Shown: positions 1 through 12,314, counted from the first letter of the stretch. The stretch: DNA of 64,000 nt from Pseudomonas sp. NCCP-436 (GCF_019656335.1 NZ_BPLZ01000006.1:151973-215972); one strand, 5' to 3'. The notes: generated from the sequence alone by a model not told the origin. Translations and numbers: made by a program.

Positions 1-739
1 GGGCCATGTCCTGGATAAAGGGCGCAACCTGCGCTTCGACCGCGACCTCTCGATAACGCTCCATAGCAAGTTCGGCATGTTGCCGGCCAGCCTGATGGAA
101 CACCTGCGGCCGCAGTGCCTCCGGCAGTTTTGCCAACGCGGCGGGCAGCAACTTGTTCAGAGGCTCGGCGCCAAGGCTGCCGCCGAGTACCAGCAACTTC
201 GGCCGGCGACCGGCCAGCGGCTCGCGCGGAGTTTCCAGGAACAATTCCTCGCGCACCGGATTGCCGGTGGTACGACGCTTATCGGAGGCCTTGAAGGTGT
301 TCGGAAATGCCTCGCAGATGCGCGTGGCAATGTGCGAAAGCAGGCGGTTGGCAGTGCCGGCCACGGCGTTCTGCTCGTGGATCACCAGCGGCACACCGGC
401 CAGACGCGCCGCCAAACCGCCAGGCCCGGTGACATAGCCGCCCATGCCCAGTACGCACACTGGCTGCAGACGGCGCACTATGCGGCACGCCTGCCACAGT
501 GCACGCAGCAACTGGAACGGAGCCTTGAGCAGAGACAGCTTGCCCTTGCCTCGCAGGCCGCTGACATCAATCAGGTGCAGCGGCAGACCTGCCTGCGGCA
601 CCAACTCGTTCTCAATACCGCGCGGAGTGCCCAGCCAGTGCACGCTATAACCGCGCGCCCGGAACTCACGGGCGCAGGCTAGGGCCGGGAACACGTGCCC
701 GCCGGTACCGCCGGCCATGATCAGCACGTTACCGCGCAT
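1..739 (-). CDS. murG: MurG, UDP-GlcNAc:lipid I transferase (3' end cut off by window edge)
   Basis: Adds GlcNAc to lipid I on the cytoplasmic face of the inner membrane, giving lipid II for peptidoglycan synthesis. The visible 246 codons start MRGNVLIMAGGTGGH; the glycine-rich GGTGGH motif (residues 10-15) is the MurG N-terminal loop. Further on, the reading frame gives HEQNAVAG and LGGSLGAEPLNK, both MurG signatures. The usual length is about 355 residues, so roughly the last 110 are beyond position 1. The ATG at 739 overlaps the end of ftsW by 11 bases, which implies translational coupling at the distal end of the dcw cluster. The identification is secure; only the C-terminus is missing. 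Confidence 0.96.
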   Translation of the reverse strand, partial: MRGNVLIMAGGTGGHVFPALACAREFRARGYSVHWLGTPRGIENELVPQAGLPLHLIDVSGLRGKGKLSLLKAPFQLLRALWQACRIVRRLQPVCVLGMGGYVTGPGGLAARLAGVPLVIHEQNAVAGTANRLLSHIATRICEAFPNTFKASDKRRTTGNPVREELFLETPREPLAGRRPKLLVLGGSLGAEPLNKLLPAALAKLPEALRPQVFHQAGRQHAELAMERYREVAVEAQVAPFIQDMA

Positions 740-1946
740 GGGATACCTCCTGCTCCAATTCGGCGAAATCGTCCTCGCTGAATGCCACATCCTCGCTGCC
801 CAGCACGTTGCGTCGCTCCCACTCGATACGCAGCAGAAGCGCCAGGCTGACGCAGCAGATCACCAGCGACGAACCGCCATAACTGAGGAACGGCAGGGTC
901 AGCCCCTTGGTCGGCAGCAAACCGGTATTCACGCCAATATTGATGAGGAACTGGCCGATCCACAGGAACGACAGGCCGTAGGCCACATAAGCGGCGAAAT
1001 ACTGCCTGGCCTTCTCCGCCCACAGACCGATGTACAAGCCACGCACGCAAACAAAGACGAACAGCGCCAGAGTCAGCAGCGCACCAACCAGCCCCAGCTC
1101 CTCGGCCAGTACCGAGAAGACGAAGTCGGTGTGTGCTTCCGGCAGGTAGAACTGTTTCTGCACGCTGTTGCCCAGGCCGACGCCGAACCACTCGCCACGG
1201 CCGAAGGCGATCAGCGCCTGGGTCAACTGGTAGCCCGAGCCATACTGGTCGGCCCAGGGGTCGGTAAAGGTGATCAGCCGCTGCAGGCGATACTCCTGAG
1301 TCTGCACCAGGACGAACACCGCCCCCACCGCCAACGCCACCATCAGGCCGAAGCGCAGCAGGCCGACACCACCGAGGAACAGCATGGCCATGGCCGAGCC
1401 CATCATCACCACGGTGGCACCGAAATCCGGCTCCAGCAGCAGCAGACCGGCCATCGGCAGCAGCACCACGAACGGCTTGAAGAAACCGGCCCAGCTCTCG
1501 CGCACCTCTTCCTGACGGCGCACCAGATAGCCGGCCAGATAGACCACCACGAACACCTTGGCGATTTCCGACGGTTGTACGTTGAATGCGCCGAAGCCGA
1601 TCCAGCGCCGCGCACCGTTGACCTCGCGTCCGATGCCCGGGATCAGCACCAGCACCAACAGACCAAAGGCCGCCAGAAGCATCATCCAGCCATAGCGCTG
1701 CCAGAAGCTCATCGGAATCATCAGCACCACACCTGCCGCGCCCAAGCCGACAGCCAGGTAAACCAGATGGCGCACCATGTGATAGAGCGGGTTACCCGAC
1801 TGCGCCGCCGCCACTTCAGAAGATGCCGAAGCGATCATCACCAGCCCCAGACCAAGCAGCGCCAGGCAGCCGGCCAGCATCGGGAAATCGACATCGAGGC
1901 CGCGCCCCAGTAGCGGGGAGGGACGGACACGGAGGAAGCTCAGCAT
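729..1946 (-). CDS. ftsW: FtsW, SEDS-family peptidoglycan glycosyltransferase of the divisome
   Basis: Integral membrane SEDS protein of 405 residues that polymerises lipid II at the septum together with FtsI (PBP3). The sequence shows about ten hydrophobic segments and SEDS landmarks: NGARRWIGFG, QPSEIAKV (where RodA has QPSELMK), the AEELGLVG stretch and the C-terminal PFLSYGGSSLV loop. The ATG shares one base with the murD stop (TGATG), and its end overlaps murG. Its paralogue RodA is encoded at 32494-33639. FtsW is told from RodA by its place between murD and murG and by its longer N-terminus. Confidence 0.97.
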   Translation of the reverse strand: MLSFLRVRPSPLLGRGLDVDFPMLAGCLALLGLGLVMIASASSEVAAAQSGNPLYHMVRHLVYLAVGLGAAGVVLMIPMSFWQRYGWMMLLAAFGLLVLVLIPGIGREVNGARRWIGFGAFNVQPSEIAKVFVVVYLAGYLVRRQEEVRESWAGFFKPFVVLLPMAGLLLLEPDFGATVVMMGSAMAMLFLGGVGLLRFGLMVALAVGAVFVLVQTQEYRLQRLITFTDPWADQYGSGYQLTQALIAFGRGEWFGVGLGNSVQKQFYLPEAHTDFVFSVLAEELGLVGALLTLALFVFVCVRGLYIGLWAEKARQYFAAYVAYGLSFLWIGQFLINIGVNTGLLPTKGLTLPFLSYGGSSLVICCVSLALLLRIEWERRNVLGSEDVAFSEDDFAELEQEVSHAR

Positions 1947-3292
1947 CAGGCCAGTCCCTCCACCGCCCGGGCAAACAGTTGCCCGCGCTCCTCGAAGTTC
2001 TTGAACATGTCGAGACTGGCACAGGCCGGCGACAACAGTACTGCATCACCGGCTTCGGCCAGCTCGGCACAGCGCAGCACGGCTTCATCCAATGTGCCAA
2101 CTCGCAGCAGCGCTATAGCGTCGCCCAGGGATGCGGCGATCAGTTCGGCATCACGGCCCAACAGCACCACAGCGCGGCAGAAGCGCGCAACTGGCGCCTT
2201 TAGCGCGGAGAAATCGGCGCCCTTGCCATCACCGCCGGCGATCAGCACCAGCTTGCCAGCGATGTCCGCGCCCAGGCCTTCGATGGCCGCCAGCGCAGCA
2301 CCCACGTTGGTGGCCTTGGAATCGTCGTAGTAATTCACTCCGGCGCGCTCACCGACCCACTGGCAGCGGTGCGGCAAGCCGGCGAACTGGCGCAAGGTGG
2401 CCAGCATGGCGTCCATCGGCAGGCCGACGGCATGACCGAGCGCCAGCGCCGCCAGGGCGTTGGACTGGTTGTGTGCACCACGGATCTTCAGTTGGCTCAC
2501 CGGCAGCAACGCGTCGAAACGAAACGCCAGGCACTTCTCGCCGTTCTCTTCGAGCAGGCCGAAGCGCTTGAAGTCGGGTTTGCCCAGACCGAATTCCCAG
2601 CAGGTCACCTGATCGGCGATCAGCGGACGCGACAGCACGTCATCACGGTTGATCACCACCTGTCGGGCACCACGGAAGATCCGGTGCTTGGCCAGGTGAT
2701 AGGCCGGCAGGCCGCTGTAACGGTCCATATGGTCTTCGCTGACGTTGAGACAGGTGGCCACTTCGGCATTGAGCTGGTCGGTGGTCTCCAGCTGGAAGCT
2801 GGACAGCTCCAGCACGTACAGTTCGACATCATCCGCCAGCAGGTCCAGCGCCGGGGTACCGAGATTGCCGCCCACGGCGACGCGCTTGCCGGCCGCTGCT
2901 GCCATCTCACCGACCAGGGTGGTGACGGTGCTCTTGGCATTGGAGCCGGTGATGGCGACGATCGGCGCCTTGGCATGACGGGCAAACAGGTCGATGTCGC
3001 CGGACAGCTTCACACCACGCGCGGCGGCCTCGGCCAGCGCCGGGGCGGCGATGGCCAGACCCGGGCTCACGTAGAGCTCCGAGGCGCGGCAGAGAAAATC
3101 CACGTCCAGTTCGCCGCAACGGACTTCCACCTGCGGGTAGTCACGCTTGAGCGTTTCCAGCTCCGGCGGGTTCGCGCGCGTATCGGCCACGGCAAAGCGC
3201 ACGCCCTGCTGCGCCAGAAAGCGCACCAGGGACATACCGCTCTTGCCGAGGCCGACAACGATGCGGAACTGGTCGGAAGCGATCAACGACAC
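1946..3292 (-). CDS. murD: MurD, UDP-MurNAc-L-Ala:D-glutamate ligase
   Basis: ATP-dependent cytoplasmic Mur ligase that adds D-glutamate to UDP-MurNAc-L-alanine. Seen are the N-terminal Rossmann motif GLGKSG, the ATP loop GSNAKST, the central LNVSEDHMDRY block and the C-terminal YYDDSKATN and DMFKNFEERG motifs. The frame is open up to a TTG at 3298. I chose the GTG at 3292 because GAGG lies 9 bases before it (only 3 before the TTG), and because the resulting MSLIASD-type N-terminus and 448 residues match P. aeruginosa MurD as I recall it. The gene follows mraY with no real gap and its stop overlaps the ftsW start. Confidence 0.95.
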   Translation of the reverse strand: MSLIASDQFRIVVGLGKSGMSLVRFLAQQGVRFAVADTRANPPELETLKRDYPQVEVRCGELDVDFLCRASELYVSPGLAIAAPALAEAAARGVKLSGDIDLFARHAKAPIVAITGSNAKSTVTTLVGEMAAAAGKRVAVGGNLGTPALDLLADDVELYVLELSSFQLETTDQLNAEVATCLNVSEDHMDRYSGLPAYHLAKHRIFRGARQVVINRDDVLSRPLIADQVTCWEFGLGKPDFKRFGLLEENGEKCLAFRFDALLPVSQLKIRGAHNQSNALAALALGHAVGLPMDAMLATLRQFAGLPHRCQWVGERAGVNYYDDSKATNVGAALAAIEGLGADIAGKLVLIAGGDGKGADFSALKAPVARFCRAVVLLGRDAELIAASLGDAIALLRVGTLDEAVLRCAELAEAGDAVLLSPACASLDMFKNFEERGQLFARAVEGLA

Positions 3293-3298
3293 GCTCAA

Positions 3299-4381
3299 TT
3301 ACCTCAGTTTCAGGGTGGCCAGGCCGATCAGCACGAGAATCACGGTGATGATCCAGAAGCGGACGATCACTCGCGGCTCGGGCCAGCCCTTGAGTTCAAA
3401 ATGGTGATGAATCGGTGCCATACGGAATACGCGCTTGCCGGTCAGCTTGAAGCTGGCGACCTGGATGATTACCGACAGCGTCTCAACCACGAAAATGCCG
3501 CCCATGATGAACAGCACGATCTCCTGGCGAACTATCACCGCGATGGTTCCCAGTGCAGCCCCCAGCGCCAACGCACCTACGTCCCCCATGAACACCTGCG
3601 CCGGGTAGGTGTTGAACCACAGAAAGCCCAGACCGGCCCCGACCAACGCAGCGCAGAACACAATCAGCTCACCGGCTCCCGGCACATAGGGGATCAGCAG
3701 GTACTCGGCAAAATTCACGTGACCCGACAGGTAGCAGAAGATCCCCAAGGCCCCGCCGACCATCACGGTCGGCAGAATGGCCAGGCCGTCCAGGCCGTCG
3801 GTAAGGTTCACCGCATTGCTCGAACCGACGATGACGAAGTAGCTCAGCACCACGAAGCCGATGCCCAGCGGGATGCTGACATCCTTGAGCAGCGGCACGA
3901 TCAGGGTTGTTTCTACCGGATTCTGCGCCGTCATATAAAGGAAGAAGGCCGCGCCCAGGCCGAATACCGACTGCCAGAAATACTTCCAGCGGCTCGGCAA
4001 GCCCCGCGAGTTCTTTTCGATCACCTTGCGATAGTCGTCGACCCAGCCGATGGCACCGAACAGCAGGGTCACGGCCAGCACCACCCAGACGTAGCGATTG
4101 GACAGATCTGCCCAAAGCAGCGTGCTGATGGCGATGGAGGTAAGAATCAGCGCACCGCCCATGGTCGGCGTGCCCTTCTTCGACAGGTGCGATTGCGGGC
4201 CATCGTTGCGCACGGCCTGGCCGATCTGCCGAACCTGCAGCGTGCGGATCATCCAGGGCCCCAGCGCCAGCGCCAGCGCCAGCGCGGTAAGCACGCCAAG
4301 AATGCCGCGCAGGGTCAGGTACTGAAAGACGGCAAAGCCCTTGTAGAACTGTTGCAGGTACTCCGCCAGCAGCAGCAGCAT
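3299..4381 (-). CDS. mraY: MraY, phospho-MurNAc-pentapeptide translocase
   Basis: Membrane enzyme that transfers phospho-MurNAc-pentapeptide from UDP to undecaprenyl phosphate, forming lipid I. The 360-residue product has about ten transmembrane helices and the family motifs DDYRK (catalytic aspartates), [10 protein letters not shown] and [10 protein letters not shown]. An in-frame ATG lies 27 bases further upstream inside murF. I chose the ATG at 4381 because it gives [16 protein letters not shown], the usual Pseudomonas N-terminus, and shares one base with the murF stop (TAATG), the coupling seen elsewhere in this cluster. Confidence 0.97.
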   Translation of the reverse strand: MLLLLAEYLQQFYKGFAVFQYLTLRGILGVLTALALALALGPWMIRTLQVRQIGQAVRNDGPQSHLSKKGTPTMGGALILTSIAISTLLWADLSNRYVWVVLAVTLLFGAIGWVDDYRKVIEKNSRGLPSRWKYFWQSVFGLGAAFFLYMTAQNPVETTLIVPLLKDVSIPLGIGFVVLSYFVIVGSSNAVNLTDGLDGLAILPTVMVGGALGIFCYLSGHVNFAEYLLIPYVPGAGELIVFCAALVGAGLGFLWFNTYPAQVFMGDVGALALGAALGTIAVIVRQEIVLFIMGGIFVVETLSVIIQVASFKLTGKRVFRMAPIHHHFELKGWPEPRVIVRFWIITVILVLIGLATLKLR

Positions 4382-5751
4382 TAGTGATTCTCCCCAGATA
4401 CGCCGCACAGCGCCGCCACGACCTTGTCCATGGCTGCGCTGCGTGAACCCTTGATTAGTAATGTGCTACCAGTCTGTTCGACACGCAGCGCCTCGATCAG
4501 AGCAGCCTGATCGGCAAAATGACGCCCCTTGTCGCCGAACGCCTCCACCGCATGGCGCATCAGCGGCCCCACTGCGTACAGCGCATCGACCCGGCCGGCA
4601 GCATAGCGGCCGACATCGCGATGCCCCTGTTCGGCCCACTCGCCCAGCTCACCCATGTCGCCAAGCACCAGCACGGTACGACCGGAGAAACCGACGAGAA
4701 TATCCACCGCCGCACACATGGATACGGGGTTGGCGTTGTAACTGTCGTCGATCACCCGCACGCCGCCCGTCGTCATCTGGGCCACGGCACGCCCCTTGAC
4801 CGGCTGCACCATCTCCAAACCACGCACCATGGCCTGCACCGGTACGCCCAGGGCATGCGCGGCGGCACAGGCGGCCAGAGCATTGGCTACATTGTGCTCG
4901 CCCAGCAAGTTCAGCTGGATGCGTGCACTGCCCTGCGGACTGTGCAAGGTGAAACCCAGGCAGCCGCGCTGATCGCGAGTCAGTTCGCTGGCATGGAAAT
5001 CGGCACGGACATCGCGCAAGGCGAAACTGAGGATCTTTCGCCCGGCAGCCCGCTGCTGCCAGACGGGAAACGCGCGATCTTCGAGATTAAGCACAGCCAC
5101 GCCGTCCCGGCACAGCCCCTCGAGGATCTCACCCTTGGCCTCGACGATCCGCTCCGGACTGCCAAACTCGCCAACGTGGGCGTTGCCGGCATTGGTGATG
5201 ATGGCCACCTGTGGCCGCGTCAGGCTGACGGTATAGGCGATCTCACCGATATGGTTGGCGCCCAGCTCGATCACTCCGGCACGGTGCTCTGCAGCCAGCT
5301 CCAGCAACGTCAGGGGCACCCCAAGATCGTTATTGAGATTGCCTCGAGTGGCCAGTACCGGGCCATTCAGGCCGGCACGCAGAATGGAAGCCAGCATCTC
5401 CTTGACGCTGGTCTTGCCGCTGGAGCCCGTTACTGCCGCCAGCGGGCCGGGAAAGGCCTGACGATTCAGCGCCCCAAGCTGGCCCAACGCGAGCCGAGTG
5501 TCGAGCACCAGCAGTTGTGGCAGCGGGACATTCTCCACCTCACGCTCCACCAGTGCCGCCACCGCGCCTTTGGCTGCAACCTCGGCCAGATAGTCATGAC
5601 CGTCAAAACGCGGCCCGGTCAACGCCACGAACAGTTGACCGGCGGCAATGCTGCGACTGTCGGTGGCAACAGCGGAGAAGGCTACATCCGCGCCAATCAG
5701 GCGGGCGCTCAGGTCGGCAGCGACTTCACTCAGCAACCAGGGTTTAAGCAT
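4381..5751 (-). CDS. murF: MurF, UDP-MurNAc-tripeptide:D-Ala-D-Ala ligase
   Basis: Cytoplasmic ATP-dependent ligase that completes UDP-MurNAc-pentapeptide. Motifs: TDSRSI near the N-terminus, the ATP loop GSSGKTS, the [10 protein letters not shown] block, the DDSYNANP C-terminal-domain entry and VLGDMGELG. Length 456 residues, normal for the family. The frame extends upstream to 5790, but the ATG at 5751 gives [10 protein letters not shown] as in related MurF proteins and overlaps the end of murE by 8 bases. The stop codon overlaps the mraY start by one base. Confidence 0.96.
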   Translation of the reverse strand: MLKPWLLSEVAADLSARLIGADVAFSAVATDSRSIAAGQLFVALTGPRFDGHDYLAEVAAKGAVAALVEREVENVPLPQLLVLDTRLALGQLGALNRQAFPGPLAAVTGSSGKTSVKEMLASILRAGLNGPVLATRGNLNNDLGVPLTLLELAAEHRAGVIELGANHIGEIAYTVSLTRPQVAIITNAGNAHVGEFGSPERIVEAKGEILEGLCRDGVAVLNLEDRAFPVWQQRAAGRKILSFALRDVRADFHASELTRDQRGCLGFTLHSPQGSARIQLNLLGEHNVANALAACAAAHALGVPVQAMVRGLEMVQPVKGRAVAQMTTGGVRVIDDSYNANPVSMCAAVDILVGFSGRTVLVLGDMGELGEWAEQGHRDVGRYAAGRVDALYAVGPLMRHAVEAFGDKGRHFADQAALIEALRVEQTGSTLLIKGSRSAAMDKVVAALCGVSGENH

Positions 5752-7206
5752 GAGCTGTCTCCCAGGCCGCCAGGGCCTTGCTCGCTTCAATCAGATCGGA
5801 AAACGGCAGGCGCTCACCGTGGATTTCCTGATAGTCCTCATGCCCCTTGCCAGCCAACACCACCACGTCACCGGCAGCCGCCTGCCTGATAAGGCCGGCA
5901 ATAGCCTGTCCGCGGCCGAGCACAAACATCACCTGCTCCGGCGCGACAAAGCCACTGCGAATTTCGTCTTGAATATGTGCCGGCTTCTCGCCACGCGGGT
6001 TGTCATCGGTCACCCACACCACATCGGCCAGGCGCTCGGCTACGGCCGCCATCAGCGGGCGCTTGCCGCGGTCGCGGTCGCCACCACAGCCGAACAGACA
6101 CAGCAGGCGCCCGGTCACGTGCGGACGCAGGGCTCCAAGCACCTTCTCCAGAGCATCCGGCGTGTGCGCGTAGTCCACCACCACCAGAGGCTTGTCGCCG
6201 CCGCCCAGGCGCTGCATGCGGCCGATCGGCCCCTGCAACTGCGGCAGCACCCTGAGAATCTCGTCCAGCGCGTAGCCCATGCCCAACAACGCACCGACCA
6301 CCGCCAGTAGGTTGCTCAGGTTGAAGCGGCCCAACAGGCTGCTACGCAGTACCCCCTCACCGCGTGGCGTAATCAGACGCGCCTGCACACCGTGATCGTC
6401 GAAACGCGCCTCACAGCAATAAAGGAAGGCGTTGGTATCATCCAGGCTGTAGCCGATCAGGCGCGACGGATGAGGCCTATCAGCCAGCTTACGACCGAAC
6501 GGATCGTCAAGATTGATCACCCGGCAGCGCAAATCCGGCCAGGCGAACAACCTGGCCTTGGCCTCGGCATAGGCCTCCATGCTGCCGTGGTAGTCGAGAT
6601 GGTCACGCGACAGGTTGGTGAATATCGCTACGTCGAAGTCCAGAGCCGCCACGCGCCCCTGATCCAGCCCGTGGGAGGACACCTCCATGGCCACAGCGCG
6701 GGCACCGGCCTGCCTCAGCCCCGCCAGGGTTGCCTGCAAACCAACTGGATCCGGCGTGGTGTGCCGCCCCTGCTCCAGGGCACCATAAAAGCCGTTGCCC
6801 AGGGTGCCGACAATACCGCACCGCTCACCGAGCAGATCCAGAGCCTGCGCTAGCAGTTGACTGACACTGGTCTTGCCGTTGGTGCCTGTTACGCCTAGCA
6901 GGCGTACGCCACGACTCGGCTCGCCATAGAAGCGCCCAGCAATCGCCGACAACTGCCCGACCAAGCCGCGCACAGGAACCAGCAGAGCCTCTCCGGCAGT
7001 CAGCGATGGTGCGCCATCTGCCTCGTAGGCCACTGCAGCCGCACCACGGGCAATGGCATCGGCAATATGATTGCGACCGTCCTGCTGAACCCCGGGCACA
7101 GCCAGGAACAGATCGCCCGGGCGCACCTTGCGACTGTCGAGAGTCAGTTCGCGGATCAGCACCGGGCTTTCAGCCAGCGGCAGCAACTGATTCAGAGGCA
7201 TGGGCA

Positions 7207-7207
<1 letters not shown>
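5744..7207 (-). CDS. murE: MurE, UDP-MurNAc-L-Ala-D-Glu:meso-diaminopimelate ligase
   Basis: Adds the third stem-peptide residue. The ATP loop is GTNGKTS, followed by HTTPDP and the EVSSHGLDQGR block. The DNPR motif (in TDDNPRGE) is the known determinant for meso-diaminopimelate rather than lysine, as expected for a Gram-negative. The 487-residue length matches the P. aeruginosa protein. The ATG at 7207 shares one base with the ftsI stop; a second ATG two codons later is possible. The 3' end overlaps murF by 8 bases. Confidence 0.97.
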
Positions 7208-9217
<2,010 letters not shown>

Positions 9218-9221
<4 letters not shown>

Positions 9222-10162
9222 CGCAGCTTCTCCGCAATACGCATTACCGCGCTGCGCGAGCGCGGATTGGCGCGAACCTCGGCTTCGCTGGCATAGACCG
9301 GCTTACCGATCAGTTTCAGACGCGGCTCGAAGGCCTTGGGGATAATAGGCAAGTCACGCGGCAGCTTGTCCGCCTCGCCCTTGGCCTGACGCTTCATGAA
9401 CTGCTTGACGATGCGGTCTTCGAGCGAATGGAAACTGATCACCACCAGACGACCGCCCACCTCCAGTACTTCAAGAGCAGCAGCCAGACCACGCTCAAGG
9501 TCACCCAGTTCGTTGTTAATGTGGATGCGAATGCCCTGAAATGCCCGGGTAGCCGGGTTCTTGCCCTTCTCCCAGGCAGGATTGGCCGCAGCCAGCACCT
9601 GCGCCAGATCGGCCGTGCGGGTGAAGGGCTGCTCGACACGGCGCTGCACCACGGCGCGCGCCATGCGACGGGCAAAGCGTTCTTCGCCGTAATCCTTTAG
9701 CACGCGGGCGATTTCCTCTTCCTCCGCCGTGGCAATCCACTGCGCCGCGCTCTGCCCGGCATCCGGGTTCATGCGCATGTCCAGCGGACCATCGTTGAGG
9801 AAGCTGAAGCCGCGCTCGGGATCATCGAGCTGAGGCGAGGAAACGCCCAAATCCAGCAGAACCCCCGAGACCGAGCCAGCCAAGCCGCGGACAACAAGCT
9901 CCTCGGCAAGTTCCGCAAAACTGCGCTGCACAACGACAAAGCGGCCGTCTTCGGCCGCCAGCGCTTCCCCAGTGGCTATCGCCAGAGGATCTTTATCGAA
10001 CCCCAGCAACCGCCCCTCTGGCCCAAGTCTCTGCAAGATCAACCGACTGTGCCCGCCACGGCCAAAGGTACCATCGACGTAGCAGCCGCCCTCGCGCACG
10101 GCGAGACCCTCGACAGCCTCGTCGAGCAGCACGGTGACATGGCGAAAGCTGCTATCGGTCAT
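9218..10162 (-). CDS. rsmH: RsmH (MraW), 16S rRNA m4C1402 methyltransferase
   Basis: S-adenosylmethionine-dependent N4-methylation of C1402 in the decoding centre of 16S rRNA. The 314-residue product opens with [13 protein letters not shown], then the SAM-binding [11 protein letters not shown] motif, the [10 protein letters not shown] block and the C-terminal PRSRSAVMR. RsmI, which 2'-O-methylates the same nucleotide, is encoded just across rnpB (11325-12191), so both C1402 methyltransferases sit in this window. It starts 3 bases after mraZ and overlaps ftsL by 4. Confidence 0.97.
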
Positions 10163-10165
10163 GGT

Positions 10166-10621
10166 TTACAGAATCAGACTACGAAGTTCATCGGAAAGAG
10201 CTCCCGGCTGCTTGATGGCGGCCAGGTCGTTTGCTGCTTGATCGTTCCAGGTCTGCTCATCCCAGAGCTGGAATTTGTTCAGGTGACCGACAAGCATCGC
10301 GTGCTTGTCCAGCCTGACATGCTCGCGCAGGCGGGAAGGGATCAGTATCCGCGCACTGCCATCCATCTCCAGATCCACCGCATTGCCCACCAGCAGGCGC
10401 TGGAGGATGCGGTTTTTCTCGTCAAGAGAAGCAAGGGCACTGAGTCGCTCTTCAATCCGCTCCCACTCGCTGAGGGGATAGATGTTCAAACAGGGGTCAT
10501 TGATATCGATGGTGACGATGAGCTGGCCGCCAAAACGCGAAACGAGCTCATCGCGATACCGACTCGGCATCGCGAGGCGCCCCTTGGCGTCGAGACTAAT
10601 GGCGTTAGCTCCGCGAAACAC
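10166..10621 (-). CDS. mraZ: MraZ, transcriptional regulator at the head of the dcw cluster
   Basis: AbrB-like DNA-binding protein of 151 residues with two SpoVT/AbrB half-domains (about residues 5-50 and 80-120), each carrying the conserved DxKGR / DGSARILIP element. In E. coli MraZ represses its own operon by binding tandem TGGGN repeats. The same kind of repeats lie upstream here (10654-10687), so autoregulation is the natural inference. The start is a GTG at 10621 preceded by AGGGGAAG, as in other Pseudomonas. Confidence 0.96.
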   Translation of the reverse strand: MFRGANAISLDAKGRLAMPSRYRDELVSRFGGQLIVTIDINDPCLNIYPLSEWERIEERLSALASLDEKNRILQRLLVGNAVDLEMDGSARILIPSRLREHVRLDKHAMLVGHLNKFQLWDEQTWNDQAANDLAAIKQPGALSDELRSLIL

Positions 10622-10653
10622 GGTTGCACTTCCCCTGTAACTAGCTTACCGCA

Positions 10654-10687
10654 CCCATAAAAACCCACTTCAATCCACTTTTTACCA
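10654..10687 (-). promoter_or_regulatory. Probable MraZ operator: four TGGN boxes at exact 10-bp spacing
   Basis: On the minus strand TGGT, TGGA, TGGG and TGGG occur with starts exactly 10 bp apart (plus-strand coordinates 10684-10687, 10674-10677, 10664-10667, 10654-10657). They lie between the promoter's -10 box and the mraZ GTG. Established E. coli MraZ sites are TGGGN repeats with 5-bp spacers, also a 10-bp period. The two promoter-distal boxes are perfect and the two nearer the promoter are degenerate. Confidence 0.75.
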
Positions 10688-10696
10688 CCTGCGCAC

Positions 10697-10726
10697 ACTA
10701 TAGGAATGCGCGTACCCCACCGTCAA
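10697..10726 (-). promoter_or_regulatory. Sigma70-type promoter of the mraZ-murG cluster
   Basis: Minus strand: -35 box TTGACG (10721-10726), 18-bp spacer, -10 box TATAGT (10697-10702). Predicted transcription would begin near 10690, just before the tandem TGGN boxes, leaving a leader of about 70 bases. It is the only good promoter match found ahead of the ten-gene dcw run. Confidence 0.7.
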
Positions 10727-10740
10727 GGCGCGCCAGAACG

Positions 10741-10929
10741 GAAAAATCCTTACAGGACGGAGATTTAGCCAACAAAGAGGAAGGAAAAAAGGACGTCGAA
10801 CCGGATAAATGACAGGCAAATACCAGCCACTCCAAACAGCTGAAGTTCGAACTTAAAGTAATTTCTTAAGAGTAAGAATTTTTCAGTATCAGACGAGCGG
10901 GAATTAGAAGAAGCAGAAGCGAAAAGGAA
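10741..10929. other. AT-rich spacer between rnpB and the mraZ promoter, no gene seen
   Basis: About 190 bases that are clearly more AT-rich than the flanks. A small inverted repeat, TTCTTA-agag-TAAGAA followed by five T, lies at about 10863-10883 on the plus strand. It could act as a weak terminator only for plus-strand transcription, where no gene has been found. The rnpB transcript (minus strand) must end in or before this stretch. I see no convincing coding region. Confidence 0.4.
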
Positions 10930-11279
10930 GGAGAGTCGATCTGTAAGCCGGGTTCTGTCGAGGACAGTCATTCCTCTACGACGTACATCACTGCACGCCT
11001 TTAGCAACCTACCCGGTTCCAGCGCGGGCCACGCCGATGGAACCCTATTTGGTCTTGCTCCGAGTGGGGTTTACCTAGCCACGGACTGTTACCAGCCGTG
11101 CGGTGCGCTCTTACCGCACCTTTTCACCCTTACCGGCGCCGAAGCGCTTAGGCGGTTGTTTTCTGTGGCACTTTCCGTAGGCTCACGCCTCCCAGGCGTT
11201 ACCTGGCACTCCGCCCTATGGAGCCCGGACTTTCCTCCCCCTTCATCAAAGAAGGCAGCGACTGTCCGATCGACTCTCC
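10930..11279 (-). ncRNA. rnpB: RNase P RNA, bacterial type A
   Basis: Catalytic RNA subunit that removes 5' leaders from pre-tRNAs. The minus strand contains the universally conserved blocks GAGGAAAGTCCGGGC near the 5' end and ACAGAACCCGGCTTA near the 3' end, which pair to form helix P4. The ends pair as AGAGTCGAT / ATCGACTCT (helix P1). Length about 350 nt, as expected for type A. Position between rsmI and mraZ is the usual Pseudomonas arrangement. The exact ends are set by the P1 pairing and may be off by a few bases. Confidence 0.96.
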
Positions 11280-11324
11280 GCCGGCAAGGGTACCGAGGGT
11301 GATGGCAAGCTGCAAGCCGAACGA

Positions 11325-12191
11325 CTAACCCTTGCGCTCCAGTGCCACTTGGTAGAGCAGGTTCTTGCGCACACCGGTGATCTCCGCCGCCAGCGCCGCC
11401 GCTCGCTTGAGAGGCATTTCCGCCAGCAACAGATCAAGCACGCGCAGCGCCTCAACATTGACGGTTTCTTCACCTTCCGGTGCCTGCCAGCCGGCCACCA
11501 GCACCACGCACTCGCCCTTCTGCTGATTGGCATCGGCAGCCACCCAGGCACAAAGCTCATCGAGCGGTAGTCCCTTAAGGGTCTCGAAGGTCTTGGTCAA
11601 CTCACGAGCCAACACAGCCTGGCGTGCGCCGCCGAACACCTCTCGCATATCCCGCAGGCATTCGAGGATGCGGTGCGGCGCCTCGTAGAAGATCAGCGTA
11701 CGTGCCTCCTCACGAACCTGCTCCAGACGCCCCCGACGCGCCGCTGCCTTAGCCGGCAGAAAGCCCTCGAAGACGAAACGATCCGACGGCAGCCCCGCAG
11801 CCGACAGCGCCGCAATCAACGCACAGGCCCCGGGCACCGGCACCACCGAATAACCGGCAGACCGCGCCTGGCGCACCAGATGGAAACCCGGATCTGAAAT
11901 CAGCGGCGTTCCGGCATCGGAAATCAGCGCCACATCCTCACCCACCGCCAGGCGAGCCAGAAAGCGTCCTCCCTGCTCACGCTCATTATGCTCATGACAG
12001 GCTGCCAGCGGCGTCGTGATACCAAAGTGCTGCAACAGCCGGGAGGAGTGACGAGTATCCTCGGCAGCGATCAGCGCTACGTCTCGCAGCACCCGCAAGG
12101 CCCGGGCACTGATGTCGTCCAGATTGCCAATGGGCGTCGCCACCACATAAAGAATGCCAGAGCGAACACTGTCGGCAGCGGGCTGAGTCAC
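11325..12191 (-). CDS. rsmI: RsmI, 16S rRNA 2'-O-methyltransferase (C1402)
   Basis: Tetrapyrrole-methylase-fold enzyme that 2'-O-methylates C1402 of 16S rRNA. Family motifs are [38 protein letters not shown] and FYEAPHRI. The frame extends to an ATG at 12224, but that codon has no ribosome-binding site and a TAGAAT -10-like box overlaps it. I chose the GTG at 12191, which has GAGG 8 bases upstream. This gives 288 residues with a short N-terminal tail before the catalytic domain. Confidence 0.92.
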   Translation of the reverse strand: MTQPAADSVRSGILYVVATPIGNLDDISARALRVLRDVALIAAEDTRHSSRLLQHFGITTPLAACHEHNEREQGGRFLARLAVGEDVALISDAGTPLISDPGFHLVRQARSAGYSVVPVPGACALIAALSAAGLPSDRFVFEGFLPAKAAARRGRLEQVREEARTLIFYEAPHRILECLRDMREVFGGARQAVLARELTKTFETLKGLPLDELCAWVAADANQQKGECVVLVAGWQAPEGEETVNVEALRVLDLLLAEMPLKRAAALAAEITGVRKNLLYQVALERKG

Positions 12192-12267
12192 GGGAAACAC
12201 CTCACTTATTGAAAGAGCGCTCATTCTAGCCGGTTAATGCCAGGCGGCATCGCATGGATGTCGCCCC

Positions 12268-12283
12268 TTGGGTACAATCCCAA
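12268..12283. promoter_or_regulatory. Inverted repeat around a TACAAT box in the rsmI/lpoA divergent region
   Basis: TTGGG-TACAAT-CCCAA is a perfect 5-bp inverted repeat whose centre is a good -10 hexamer for lpoA transcription. No good -35 box was found 17 bases upstream, so promoter function is only a suggestion. Confidence 0.3.
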
Positions 12284-12314
12284 CTCGTTTTTGCTTACGT
12301 ATCAGGATGACCCG

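Noticed and set aside
2369..4384. A 671-codon open frame on the plus strand opposite murD and mraY
   Set aside because: Antisense frame produced by GC-rich codon bias. It lacks domains, is rich in Gln/His/Arg, and the opposite strand has textbook Mur enzymes.
10765..11007. An 80-codon frame on the minus strand overlapping the rnpB 3' end
   Set aside because: Its first half lies inside RNase P RNA and the rest is AT-rich spacer; no ribosome-binding site.
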